DNA of 64,000 nt from Kiritimatiellia bacterium. GTDB lineage: Bacteria; Verrucomicrobiota; Kiritimatiellia; CAIQIC01; JAGNIJ01. Below the pieces are notes generated by a model, which saw only the letters and a program-made list of their open reading frames with translations, made no database searches and had not been told where the DNA came from. Location: NCBI GenBank assembly GCA_018001225.1, contig JAGNIJ010000013.1, positions 22,461-86,460 on the forward strand. Direction: 5' to 3'. Shown piece by piece: positions 44,696-53,343 of this stretch. The first letter of the stretch is position 1. Each line of letters starts with the position of its first letter. The position numbers and the translations under genes were made by a program.

Positions 44696-46699
44696 CTCCT
44701 CTCCGTCCACGTCGTACACGATCCCGAAATCCGGCCGCTTCATGCGCGCGCCGTCGGCCGCGCCGCACGAGTACCGATCACGCCCGGCCAGGTCGAGCAG
44801 CAGGGCCAGGCTGCCGTATTCGCGGTGACCGCCGTCGTTGCCGACGCCCTGGCACTGGTCCGAGTCCCGGCCGAAGTAGGCATCGTCTCCGCCGCCCTCG
44901 ACCAGGAGGGCCAGCGCGTTATTCAGTCCGCGGCCCTGGGCGTGATGGTCGGCCGTGTAGGCGTCCGCGCCGCCGCGCTCGAAAAGCATGCCGACGCCGT
45001 AGTCGTGCGCGGCGCCCTGCACGAGGATTCCGCCGGTATACTGGTCGTCCCCTCCGCCGTCGGCCAGCAAGCCCAGGCTCAAGTGGATGCCGGCCCCCTG
45101 GCCGTACTGGTGGACCTGGTAGGCATCATCTCCGGCGGCATCCAGCAGCAGCCCTACGCTGTACCAGTAGCTCACCCCTTGCGCGTAGATGTCCGCCGAG
45201 TACGTGTCGTTTCCCTCAAAGTCCGCCAGGGCGGCCACGCCGCCGCCGGCCCAGGGGCGCATGCCGATGGAAAAACCCTGCGCCAGGGAAAGGAACTTGT
45301 CGTCGTTCCGCTCATGGTCCGGTTCGCGGCCGCCGGCGAAATAGCGGTCATTCCCCGTCGCGTCCGCGAGCAGCGCAAACCCTAAAACGCCCGCGTAGGC
45401 CTGGCCCGCCAACCCCGCCTCGTAGACCTCGCGGCCGCCGCGTTCGCGCAGCACCGCCGCGCCGTAAAACGCCGCCGCCTGCGCAAAACCGCCCGCGCGG
45501 TACACATCGTCGCCGCCCCGGTCCTCGAGCCAGGCCGCCCCGCCAAACGCCGCCGCCTGGCCGGCGTAACGGGCCTCGTACCGGTCATCCCCCTCCAGAT
45601 CCAGCACGACCGCGACTCCAAAAAGGGCGGCGCCGGCGCCCAAGAGCGATTCACCCTTGTACCCGTCGTTTCCCGCCCGGTCCACAATCGCGGCCAGGCG
45701 CCGGCCGCTCCGTCCGTCCGCCGCGCCGGCGGGGTCTTGATAGACATCGTCTCCGCCCGGATCGAGGATCAGCAGCGCGCTTTCGGAAAAGGTGTCTCCG
45801 CCCGGCGTCCCGATGAAGACCGGGCCGAGGTCGGTCTCGATCCGCGCGACGGTCGCGGGCCAATCGGTCACATCTTCCGTCACGGAAGCCAGTCGCGCGG
45901 CCGCCTCCTGGAAGCGGCGCCCGGCGGCCAGCAGTTCGCCCAAGTCCGCGCGCCGGAGCCGGACCAGGAAATTCGATGCGGCGGGCGCGGGGTCCAGCGC
46001 ATCGGACTCCTCGATCACCTCGCGGACCAGGGCGGGGGGAATGCCCACGGCCTCGAGGTCGGCCCGCACCTCGGGCCGGTCCTCCGCGTTGAACATGCCG
46101 GCGAAAAACGACGCCGCGAGGTAGTTCATGTCTTCGGGCGCCAGGTTCTCCGTGGCGCGGCGCGCCACGGTATCGGCGGCGCGCGCGGCGCGGAGAAAGC
46201 CGGCGAGGGCCGGACGCAGGGTTGGGGGTATGGCGTCAGGCCATTCCGGTTCGGGCGTCCGGAACTTTCGGGCCGGCCGGGTACGTTCGACTTCCAGCAT
46301 CGAACCCGCGAGGGCCCATATCGCCGCCTCGCCGTCCCGCGCCGCCGCCAGCACCCGGTCCGCCAGGGGCGGAAGGCCCAGCGGTTTCGCCAGGAGGTCG
46401 CGGATATTCTGAAGCGCAGGCTCCGGCTTGGCGTGATCCTTCGCGAACGAAAGGTCCTGCGCGGTCATGTTCAGGTGAGCCAGCGCCCGGACCAGGTGGC
46501 GCTCCTCGGCGGGCCCGAGGAGCGGGGGCGCTTCCGCGCGGGCCGGCACGCCCCAACACAGTTTTCCAATGATTGGAAAAAGGCAGGCGGTTTTTTTCCA
46601 ATGATTGGAAAAAGCGGCCGATTTTTTTCCAATGATTGGAAAACCCGCCGCCTCTTTTTTCCAAACATTGGAAAATTCTTCGCGTTTTTTTCCAGGCAT
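44675..46699 (-). CDS. Secreted protein with about eleven GDDxY tandem repeats
   Basis: Protein of about 674 aa if started at ATG 46699. A helical region of about 260 residues is followed by some eleven repeats of about 26 aa with the pattern G-D/N-D-x-Y-x(4)-x-QG-A-x(4)-G-x-A-x-L-x-D/E. Examples are GDDRYEARYAGQAAAFGG and GDDAYQVHQYGQGAGIHL. Regular Gly-Asp-Asp turns suggest a beta-solenoid, perhaps calcium-binding like RTX repeats, though the spacing is longer. The signal-peptide end GVPARAEA is clear, but its hydrophobic part is encoded by palindromic repeats and no normal start stands just before it, so the start is doubtful. Confidence 0.65.
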   Translation of the reverse strand: MPGKKREEFSNVWKKEAAGFPIIGKKSAAFSNHWKKTACLFPIIGKLCWGVPARAEAPPLLGPAEERHLVRALAHLNMTAQDLSFAKDHAKPEPALQNIRDLLAKPLGLPPLADRVLAAARDGEAAIWALAGSMLEVERTRPARKFRTPEPEWPDAIPPTLRPALAGFLRAARAADTVARRATENLAPEDMNYLAASFFAGMFNAEDRPEVRADLEAVGIPPALVREVIEESDALDPAPAASNFLVRLRRADLGELLAAGRRFQEAAARLASVTEDVTDWPATVARIETDLGPVFIGTPGGDTFSESALLILDPGGDDVYQDPAGAADGRSGRRLAAIVDRAGNDGYKGESLLGAGAALFGVAVVLDLEGDDRYEARYAGQAAAFGGAAWLEDRGGDDVYRAGGFAQAAAFYGAAVLRERGGREVYEAGLAGQAYAGVLGFALLADATGNDRYFAGGREPDHERNDDKFLSLAQGFSIGMRPWAGGGVAALADFEGNDTYSADIYAQGVSYWYSVGLLLDAAGDDAYQVHQYGQGAGIHLSLGLLADGGGDDQYTGGILVQGAAHDYGVGMLFERGGADAYTADHHAQGRGLNNALALLVEGGGDDAYFGRDSDQCQGVGNDGGHREYGSLALLLDLAGRDRYSCGAADGARMKRPDFGIVYDVDGEEPRNNAK

Positions 46700-46758
46700 T
46701 GGACTTGTCCGCCTCCGGCGGGAAACTCCGGGCCCCATTTTTCCAGACATTGGAAAAA
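46562..46758. repeat. Phased array of TTTTCCAA-N3-TTGGAAAA palindromes
   Basis: Four perfect copies centred near 46571, 46603, 46634 and 46666, a degenerate copy near 46697 and a sixth (TTTTTCCA-N5-TGGAAAAA) centred near 46748. The first five are spaced 31-32 bp apart, about three helical turns, with unrelated GC-rich spacers of about 12 nt. Central triplets are TGA or ACA. The array overlaps the start region of the tandem-repeat gene. Confidence 0.85.
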
Positions 46759-46863
46759 ATAGCAGGCCCTTTTCCACCGCCCTTTTTTCCACGGCCCCAT
46801 TTCCCGGGGCGCGGCCGGGCGCCCACCCTTCCCGCCCCTTCCCGCGCCGCCGCGCCAAAACAC

Positions 46864-46887
46864 GGTCACCTTTTATAAAAGGTGACC
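46864..46887. promoter_or_regulatory. Perfect 24-bp palindrome GGTCACCTTTT/AAAAGGTGACC
   Basis: Arms GGTCACCTTTT and AAAAGGTGACC around a central TA. It lies between an extended -10 element and the start region of the tandem-repeat gene on the minus strand. A degenerate copy is at 46952-46975. Confidence 0.6.
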
Positions 46888-46911
46888 ATCTATTTTTTTG
46901 CGGTGCGCAAG

Positions 46912-46920
46912 AATATAGCA
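46912..46920 (-). promoter_or_regulatory. Extended -10 promoter candidate
   Basis: On the minus strand TGCTATATT is a TGn extended -10 element. No good -35 box is seen at 17 bp. It lies between the two GGTCAC-type palindromes and would drive the tandem-repeat and HEAT genes. Confidence 0.4.
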
Positions 46921-46951
46921 GGATTCCATAATGTTTCCGGCATTTCTGCAC

Positions 46952-46975
46952 GGTCACATTTTATAAAAGGTGTCA
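46952..46975. promoter_or_regulatory. Degenerate copy of the GGTCAC palindrome
   Basis: GGTCACATTTTATAAAAGG followed by TGTCA: same layout as 46864-46887 with three mismatched pairs. Centres are 88 bp apart. It ends 5 bp before the radical SAM gene's stop. Confidence 0.5.
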
Positions 46976-46979
46976 GTGG

Positions 46980-47972
46980 CTATGGGGAGGGCGACGGGGG
47001 GGGCGGCCGGCGGCGGTTGCCTTGAAATGCCTCGCGGCGTCGGAAGTCGGGCATGAAGTCGTCCGTGTCGCGCAACTGCTGGACATAGGCGTGCTTGAAG
47101 CCTAACTCCTCGACGCGGGCCGTGACCCGGAGATGCTCGTCGGCCGTCAGCGGCCGGGCCAGTTCCTCCTTCTCATAACAGGCCGGCACGGGCCGGAACT
47201 GGCTCATGACGGAGATCGGCAGCGAAACGCCGAATTCGGCGCGCAGCACCTCCAGCACGGCCAGGCTGTTCTCCACATGGCCGGGCAGGATCAAATGCCG
47301 CACCAGCACGCCTGTCCGGGCCGGTTCGGTACCGGTCGGATCCCACGGCAGAAGAAACCCCTTTGCTTCCACCATCCGGCGCAGCGACTCCAGCGCCAGG
47401 CGCGGGTAGTCCGCGTCCCCCATGCAGCGCCGGGCGAGGTCCGGTTCGGCGAATTTGAAGTCGGGCATGAAGATGTCCATGACCTCCGCATACTCGGCGA
47501 CCAGGCCGGGTTCCTGATAGCCGGAGCAGTTGAACAGGAACGGCACGTCCACGCCGGCCGCCCGAACGCGAACGCATACTTCCCGGATGTGCGGCCAGAA
47601 GTGATCCGGCGTGACGAAATTCAGGTTGTGCACGCCGCCCGGCCCGGTCATGGACAGCGCCGCGGCGAGCAACTCGTCGGGCGTCATGTCCACGCCGCGA
47701 TGCTCGATGGATATCTGGTGGTTCTGGCAGAAGAAACAACCGCTGGAGCATCCGCTGAAGAAGATCGTGCCTGAACCGCGCGTCCCGGAGAAGGACGGCT
47801 CCTCGCCATAGTGAGGCCCGTACGAGGCGACACGGCACGCCGCGGCTTCCCCGCAGCGGCCGCGCTCGCCCGCGGTGCGGTCCACGCCGCAGCGGCGCGG
47901 GCATAACCGGCAGGCGCAGTAAGGGTCCCGCCCGGCCGGGTTAAGCTTGTTTTTTCCATCCGGATCGCGCAT
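46980..47972 (-). CDS. Radical SAM protein, PflA/PflX-like
   Basis: Radical SAM enzyme of 330 aa. The iron-sulfur motif is CSSGCFFC, preceded by GSGTIFFSG. The N-terminal cysteines CACRLCPRRCGVDR and RCGEAAAC suggest an additional cluster or zinc site, as in PflX-type activase-like proteins. TPDHFWPHI and DFKFAEPDLARR match the same group. The substrate is unknown. ATG 47972 was chosen; a GTG three codons earlier is possible. It lies upstream of the tandem-repeat gene but separated by the palindrome region, and diverges from the FIST gene. Confidence 0.85.
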   Translation of the reverse strand: MRDPDGKNKLNPAGRDPYCACRLCPRRCGVDRTAGERGRCGEAAACRVASYGPHYGEEPSFSGTRGSGTIFFSGCSSGCFFCQNHQISIEHRGVDMTPDELLAAALSMTGPGGVHNLNFVTPDHFWPHIREVCVRVRAAGVDVPFLFNCSGYQEPGLVAEYAEVMDIFMPDFKFAEPDLARRCMGDADYPRLALESLRRMVEAKGFLLPWDPTGTEPARTGVLVRHLILPGHVENSLAVLEVLRAEFGVSLPISVMSQFRPVPACYEKEELARPLTADEHLRVTARVEELGFKHAYVQQLRDTDDFMPDFRRREAFQGNRRRPPPPSPSP

Positions 47973-48027
47973 AGAAAACACCCATGGAGGAGCGGTGAAC
48001 TATACCCGTACGAAGACAGGATAAGCC

Positions 48028-49146
48028 ATGTTTCTTTCCCGTGCCAGCGTTCCGGAAATCCTTTCCGCGGCCGCGACGCTGAAGCCGTCGGCGAACGACG
48101 CGCTCATGGTCCTGCTGGCCGAGCAAGACGCCCCGGACCTGGAGGCGGTCCGGGCCGCGTTGGCGGACCAGGGATACGTTTTTTTCGGCGGCCTGTTCCC
48201 GGCCGTCCTTGCGCATGGACGGGCCCATCCCAAGGGCGCCATCCTCGCCGCGCTGCCCGTTCTTGGATCCCCGCTGGTCTTCACGGGCCTGGACCGGGCG
48301 GACACCCCGACGCCCGAACTGGAACGCGTGCCCGAGGGTTCGCCCACGGCCATTATCCTGGCGGACGGGCAGACGCCCGGCATCTCCGAGTTCCTGGCCG
48401 GCATCTTCGGACAGATGGGGCCCTCGGCCCGATGCCTCGGCGGCGGCGCGGGGAACTCCGCCCTGGCTCGAAAGCCCTGCCTCTTCACGGCCGGCGGCGT
48501 GCTCCAAGACGCGGCGATCCTGGCCTTTGTGCGGTGCTCGGGCTCCCTCGGCGTTCAGCACGGCCTGACCCGGGTGGCCGGCCCGATCGCGGCCACCCGC
48601 ACCGGTCCGGGCGGCATCGAGGAATTGAACTGGCGGCCGGCCTGTGGGGTCTCCCGGGGGATCCTGGAAAAGGATTCCGGCCTGAAAATCGCGAAGGACC
48701 ATTTCTACAAGAACGGGCATTCGTGGGCCTATCCTTTCGGGCTGGTCCGCGAAGGCGCGGAGGATGTCGTACGCGAACCGCTGGCGGTGACGGAGGACGG
48801 CGGGATCCGCTGCGGCGGCGGCGTACCGGAGAACGCGGTGCTGCACGTCATGAAAGGCCAGGCGCGCGATCTCATCGCCGCGGCCCGCCAGGCCGCGCAC
48901 CGCGCCGCCGCGGGCGTCCGCGGCCGGCCGCGCTACGCCATGGTCTGCGACTGCATCTCGCGCCAGTTCTTCCTGCGCAACCAGCTCGCCGACGAACTCG
49001 AGGCCGTGGCCAGCGAGATTCACCGGGAGGGCTTCCTCCTCGAGCCGGAAGGCATGCTGACCCTGGGCGAAATCGCCTCGGCCGGCGAAAGCGTTCTCGA
49101 CTTCTTCAACAAAACCATCGTCGTGGGGATCCTCTCCGATGCCTGA
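48028..49146 (+). CDS. FIST-domain sensor protein
   Basis: Cytoplasmic protein of 372 aa with N- and C-terminal FIST domains, predicted to bind small ligands such as amino acids. Visible parts are YVFFGGLFPAVLAHG, RCLGGGAGNSALARKPCLFT, FVRCSGSLGVQHGLTR and the C-terminal RYAMVCDCISRQFFLRNQ. The last 8 bp overlap the histidine kinase start, so the FIST protein very likely feeds the kinase. AGGA precedes the ATG. Confidence 0.9.
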   Translation: MFLSRASVPEILSAAATLKPSANDALMVLLAEQDAPDLEAVRAALADQGYVFFGGLFPAVLAHGRAHPKGAILAALPVLGSPLVFTGLDRADTPTPELERVPEGSPTAIILADGQTPGISEFLAGIFGQMGPSARCLGGGAGNSALARKPCLFTAGGVLQDAAILAFVRCSGSLGVQHGLTRVAGPIAATRTGPGGIEELNWRPACGVSRGILEKDSGLKIAKDHFYKNGHSWAYPFGLVREGAEDVVREPLAVTEDGGIRCGGGVPENAVLHVMKGQARDLIAAARQAAHRAAAGVRGRPRYAMVCDCISRQFFLRNQLADELEAVASEIHREGFLLEPEGMLTLGEIASAGESVLDFFNKTIVVGILSDA

Positions 49147-51205
49147 AACGCATCCCGCCGATATCACGGGGACGATCTCCCTCCTCTACGAACTGGCGCT
49201 GTCCGCCGGACAGTCGCTGGATCTCGAGGCCAACTGCGACCGCTTCCTGCGGACCCTGCTCGCCCGCAAGAACCTGGCCTTCGGCGCGATATGGCTGAAG
49301 GCCGATGTCCTGGCCGGGCCGCGCGAGGCGGGCCGCCCTACGGGCGAATACCGCCTGGCCCATGCCAACCCGCGCTTCCGCGTGCGGGAGACCACCCTGG
49401 CGGCGGACCACCCGCTGATCCGCCGGCTGGCCGCGGAACCTTTCTTCTCCGCCGCGGCCGGCGAGGCGGGATTCGAAAGCCTGGCGACCGAAAAGGGGAT
49501 CGCCGGCGGCGTCTTTGCCGTGTACGCCCTGGGGTCCGTGGGTTTTTTGAAGGTCTACTCGCTGACGCGGAAGACCGCCTTTCCGCGGGTCGAGCTGAAC
49601 ACCTTGAGCCAGGTGCTCGCCAAGTTCGCCGTCTCGCTGGAGGGCTGCCTCGCGCACCGCCGGCTCGCGCACGAGATCGAGGAGCGCGACCGCGCGGAGA
49701 ACGAGCGGCGGCGCCTGGCCATGGTCGTGGAGCAAATGGAGGACTGCGTCATCATCACGGACGCCGCCGGCGTGTTCCGCTACGTGAACCCGGCGTTCGA
49801 GCGGGTGACCGGCTACTCGGCCGGCGAGGTCGCCGGGCTGACGCCGCGAATCCTGAAGAGCGGCCGGCATCCCCCCGCCTTCTACGAGACGCTGTGGAGC
49901 ACCATCCGCGCCGGCCGGCCCTGGCACGACCGGGTGATCAACCGCCTCAAGAACGGCGACCTGGCCACCTTCGACGCGATCATTGTCCCCACGCGCGAGG
50001 ACCAGGGTGGGCCCGCCGGCTTCGTGGCGGTCCTGCGCGACGTCACCCGGCTGATCGAGATCGAGCAGCAATACGCTGAAGCCCAGAAGATGGAATCCAT
50101 CGGGCGGCTGGCGGGCGGCATGGCGCACGATTTCAACAACACCCTGACGGCCATCCTGGGGTTCGGATCGCTGCTCCTTGAAACCTCGGGCGAGGACGAC
50201 CCTGACCGCCACGCCCTGGAGCAGATCGTGCTGGCCGGGGAGCGGGCCGCCAACCTCACGCGCCAGCTTCTGACGTTCAGCCGGCCGCCCATGGCGGAAC
50301 TGCGCGTGCTCGATCTCAACGCCCTCGTGCTCAACGCCTGCCACCTGCTGCGGCGCTCGCTCGGCGAGGACGTGGAACTGGTCACCCTGCTGGACGAGCA
50401 CTCCGGCAGCGTCCGCGCGGACGCCAGCCTGATCAACCAGGTCGTCACCAATCTCTCGCTCAATGCCCGCGACGCCATGCCCCGGGGCGGACGCCTGACG
50501 ATCCGGACCGTGCCGGCCGAACTCGACACGGCGTTCTGCTCGGATCACCCGGGCGTCTCGCCCGGCCGCCATGTCCTATTGAGCGTACACGACACGGGCA
50601 CCGGAATGACCGAGGATATCCGCCGCCGCGCCTTCGAGCCCTTCTTCACCACCAAGGGCACCGGCAAGGGCACGGGCCTCGGGCTCTCCGTGGTCTATGG
50701 GATCGTCCGGCGGCTGGGCGGCTGCATCGAGCTGGACAGCCGGCCGGAAGCCGGCACCGAGGTCCGCCTCTGGCTGCCGCGCACCGAGACCCGGGGCGAC
50801 ACACTGCCCGTCGAACTGGAAGAGAAGCTGGTCGGCGGAAGCGAAACGATCCTCGTGGTCGAGGACGAGGCCATGGTGCGCGACCTGGCCACCCGCCTGC
50901 TGCGGTCGCTGGGCTACAGCCTGCTGGAGGCCGGCAGCGGCGAGGAGGCCCTCTCCCTCCTGGATCACTACCGGGACCGGCTCGACCTTGTGCTTACGGA
51001 CGTGGTGATGCCGCAGATGAACGGCGTCGACCTGATGCTCCGCCTGCGGCAGGTGCGGCCGGGGCTGAAGGTGGTCTACATGTCCGGGTTCGCGGACGAC
51101 GCCTTCGCCGAGCGCGGCCTGGACCTCGACCCGCGGCGGCTGATCCGCAAACCGTTCACCAAGGAAACTCTCGCGCGCACGCTCCGCAAGGTGCTCGACG
51201 AGTAG
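49139..51205 (+). CDS. Hybrid sensor histidine kinase (GAF-like, PAS, HK, receiver)
   Basis: Soluble hybrid kinase of 688 aa. An N-terminal GAF-like sensor (about 10-180) is followed by a short coiled coil and a PAS domain (about 195-310, [29 protein letters not shown]). Then come the HisKA H-box ([16 protein letters not shown]), the ATPase domain (N box [15 protein letters not shown] boxes DTGTGM and [15 protein letters not shown]) and a receiver with the phospho-Asp in LVLTDVVMP near 620. No membrane helix is seen. Output probably goes to a regulator elsewhere, since no response-regulator gene is adjacent. Confidence 0.93.
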   Translation: MPETHPADITGTISLLYELALSAGQSLDLEANCDRFLRTLLARKNLAFGAIWLKADVLAGPREAGRPTGEYRLAHANPRFRVRETTLAADHPLIRRLAAEPFFSAAAGEAGFESLATEKGIAGGVFAVYALGSVGFLKVYSLTRKTAFPRVELNTLSQVLAKFAVSLEGCLAHRRLAHEIEERDRAENERRRLAMVVEQMEDCVIITDAAGVFRYVNPAFERVTGYSAGEVAGLTPRILKSGRHPPAFYETLWSTIRAGRPWHDRVINRLKNGDLATFDAIIVPTREDQGGPAGFVAVLRDVTRLIEIEQQYAEAQKMESIGRLAGGMAHDFNNTLTAILGFGSLLLETSGEDDPDRHALEQIVLAGERAANLTRQLLTFSRPPMAELRVLDLNALVLNACHLLRRSLGEDVELVTLLDEHSGSVRADASLINQVVTNLSLNARDAMPRGGRLTIRTVPAELDTAFCSDHPGVSPGRHVLLSVHDTGTGMTEDIRRRAFEPFFTTKGTGKGTGLGLSVVYGIVRRLGGCIELDSRPEAGTEVRLWLPRTETRGDTLPVELEEKLVGGSETILVVEDEAMVRDLATRLLRSLGYSLLEAGSGEEALSLLDHYRDRLDLVLTDVVMPQMNGVDLMLRLRQVRPGLKVVYMSGFADDAFAERGLDLDPRRLIRKPFTKETLARTLRKVLDE

Positions 51206-51233
51206 TCCGACGGCGGGTAACCGGAACCGCCGC

Positions 51234-53198
51234 TCACGGGGCCGGCAGGCGGGCTTCCAATTCGGGTTTCAGCCGGACGGCTTCGGCGAAATGGGCCCCG
51301 GCCTCCTCCGGGCGGCCCGTCCGCTGCAGCGCCATGGCGTAGTTGAAGTGCGCCTCCGCGAAAGCCGGGTCGAGCCGCAGGACCTCTTCATACTGCGGCA
51401 AGGATTCCTCCCAGCGGCCCTCGCGGACCAGTACGTTGGCGAGATTGTTCCGGGCCTGGGCATGCCCCGGGCGAAGGGAGAGGGCCCGCTGATACATGTC
51501 CCGGGCCGCCGCCAGGTCGCCCCGCGCGGCCTGCAGCATCCCGTAGCTGTTGCAGGCGTCGGGATTCCCGGACTCCGCGCGCAGCGCCTCCCGGTAGTGA
51601 CGCTCCGCCGATACCGGGTCGCCGCGCGCGGCCAGCAGCAGCCCGAGATTGACATGGGCGGAGGCCAGATCCGGCTGATGCCGGAGCGCCTCACGGTACG
51701 CCGCGATGGCTTCTTCAGCCCGACCCAGGGCCGCCAGGAGATGCGCCTTGTTGAACAGGCTTTTCACGTGACGCGGATCGAGTTCGAGCGCCCGATCGTA
51801 GCGGGCGAGGGCCTCCTCGGCGCGGCCCTGCTTCGCCAGGACATTCGCCAGGTTGAAGTGCGTGCGGTTGTTGCGCGGGTTGAGGCTCACGGCCTTCCTC
51901 AAGCATGCCTCCGCCTCGGCCTGCCGGCCCTGGGCCGATAACTCGCAGCCCAAGTTGTCGTGCGCCATCCAGCTCGAGGGGTTCTTCGCGATCGTGTCCC
52001 GCCACAGCGTCTCGATGTCGCGGTAAGCATGGGCCTGGCGCCACGTAAGCGCGGCGAGCAGGAGCACCGGGAGCGACGAGAGGGCGCGGCGGCTCCCGGC
52101 GGGCCCTCGGGCCGCCGCGCCGGCGAGCCCGGCGCCCGCCAGCGCCAGCAGGCCGACGCACGCGAGGTATTGGTAATGGTCGGCCGCGAAGGAATACTGA
52201 AAAGTGTACAGCGGGATGAAGCCGAGCAACGGGGACAGGCACGCGACGAAAAACAGGACCGCCAGCGCCGGGCCGCGGACGCCCCGGCGCCAAAGCGCTC
52301 CGAGGCCGGCGGCCAGAACCAGCAGGCCGAGAAGCCAGCCGTATTGCAGGGGATCGGCCGCGTTGATTGCCCAGCGAGGGTAGCTGAACGCCAGGTTCGC
52401 CGCCCAGAAAAGCTTCCCGGCATAGAACCAGAGCGCGCGGCCGGCGATGAGCGCGCCGTCCAGGAACGGGAAACGGACCTCCGCGTCCTTGCTGCCCTGG
52501 AGATGCTGCTCCCACCACACGGTGAAAAGGCCCATCGCCACGCCGATCAGCAGGAGCGCGGCCACCTGGAGGACGAGGGGGCGGTCCAGCTTCCGGCCTT
52601 TCCGCCAGGCGGCGATAACCAGCGCCGCCGGCAGCGTGCAGGCGGTGGTCTTCGCGAACAGGGCCAGCAGGAAGAATCCCGTCACGCCCGCCAGCCAGAA
52701 GCCGCGGCGACGCGCCGGGGCCTCCAGCGACCGGATCCAAGCCCAGAGCGCGGCCAGGTAGAACAACGTGGACAGCAGGTTCTTCTGCTCCGTGATCCAG
52801 GCGACGCTTTCCACCTGGACCGGGTGGAACGCGAAGAGCGCCGCCGCGAACCAGGCCCCGGGCACGGAGAGCAGACCGAGCACCACGCCAACCAGCAGCG
52901 CGTTGATCCAGTGCAGCGCGACACTGACAAGATGGTAGCCCAGCGTGTTCAGCCCCCACGCGGCATGCTCTGCCCGCATCAGCGTGTAGGTGAGCGGGAA
53001 ATACTGCGAGGGCGAGTCCATGGAGAACCAGATCCGCCGGAGCCCGTCGGGCGCGGTGAGCAGCTCGTTGCCCGTCACGTAGACGTCGTCATCCCAGAGA
53101 AACCCGCCGCGGAGGGACGGCCCGTAGGCCAGCAGAAGCAGGCCCAGCATCAGGAAGGCCCCCAGGCCCCTGGCTATCCGGTCTCGACTCGTCCGCAT
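51234..53198 (-). CDS. TPR membrane protein, PMT/TMTC-like
   Basis: Protein of 654 aa: about 11 membrane helices (residues 8-400) followed by about seven TPR units (AHDNLGCELSAQGRQAEAEAC, FNLANVLAKQGRAEEALARYDRAL, HVNLGLLLAARGDPVSAERHYREAL). The N-terminal loop GGFLWDDDVYVTGN and WITEQKNLLSTLFYL fit the O-mannosyltransferase-like/TMTC group widespread in the PVC phyla. The sugar donor and substrate are unknown. ATG 53198 opens directly on the first helix. It lies 145 bp after the GlyA fusion gene, with a hairpin between them. Confidence 0.85.
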   Translation of the reverse strand: MRTSRDRIARGLGAFLMLGLLLLAYGPSLRGGFLWDDDVYVTGNELLTAPDGLRRIWFSMDSPSQYFPLTYTLMRAEHAAWGLNTLGYHLVSVALHWINALLVGVVLGLLSVPGAWFAAALFAFHPVQVESVAWITEQKNLLSTLFYLAALWAWIRSLEAPARRRGFWLAGVTGFFLLALFAKTTACTLPAALVIAAWRKGRKLDRPLVLQVAALLLIGVAMGLFTVWWEQHLQGSKDAEVRFPFLDGALIAGRALWFYAGKLFWAANLAFSYPRWAINAADPLQYGWLLGLLVLAAGLGALWRRGVRGPALAVLFFVACLSPLLGFIPLYTFQYSFAADHYQYLACVGLLALAGAGLAGAAARGPAGSRRALSSLPVLLLAALTWRQAHAYRDIETLWRDTIAKNPSSWMAHDNLGCELSAQGRQAEAEACLRKAVSLNPRNNRTHFNLANVLAKQGRAEEALARYDRALELDPRHVKSLFNKAHLLAALGRAEEAIAAYREALRHQPDLASAHVNLGLLLAARGDPVSAERHYREALRAESGNPDACNSYGMLQAARGDLAAARDMYQRALSLRPGHAQARNNLANVLVREGRWEESLPQYEEVLRLDPAFAEAHFNYAMALQRTGRPEEAGAHFAEAVRLKPELEARLPAP

Positions 53199-53282
53199 GG
53201 GCAACTCAAGCCCTCCGGGTGGCCGTCGCGTTCCGCCGCCGCCGCGGCCCGTGCGCGGAGCGCGCGGGCCCCCAACCTCCCG

Positions 53283-53307
53283 CCCCTGCCGGACAAGCCG
53301 GCAGGGG
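53283..53307. terminator. Stem-loop between the GlyA fusion gene and the TPR gene
   Basis: CCCCTGCCGG (53283-53292), loop ACAAG, CCGGCAGGGG (53298-53307): a perfect 10-bp stem without a T run. It may be a terminator or a REP-like element. Confidence 0.4.
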
Positions 53308-53343
53308 GCGATTTCTGTGTCCACGTATTTCCAGGACAGGACA

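Noticed and set aside
46562..46758. A CRISPR-like array of repeats and spacers
   Set aside because: The repeats are 19 bp perfect palindromes with spacers of only about 12 nt, vary at the centre, overlap a coding region and have no cas genes nearby.
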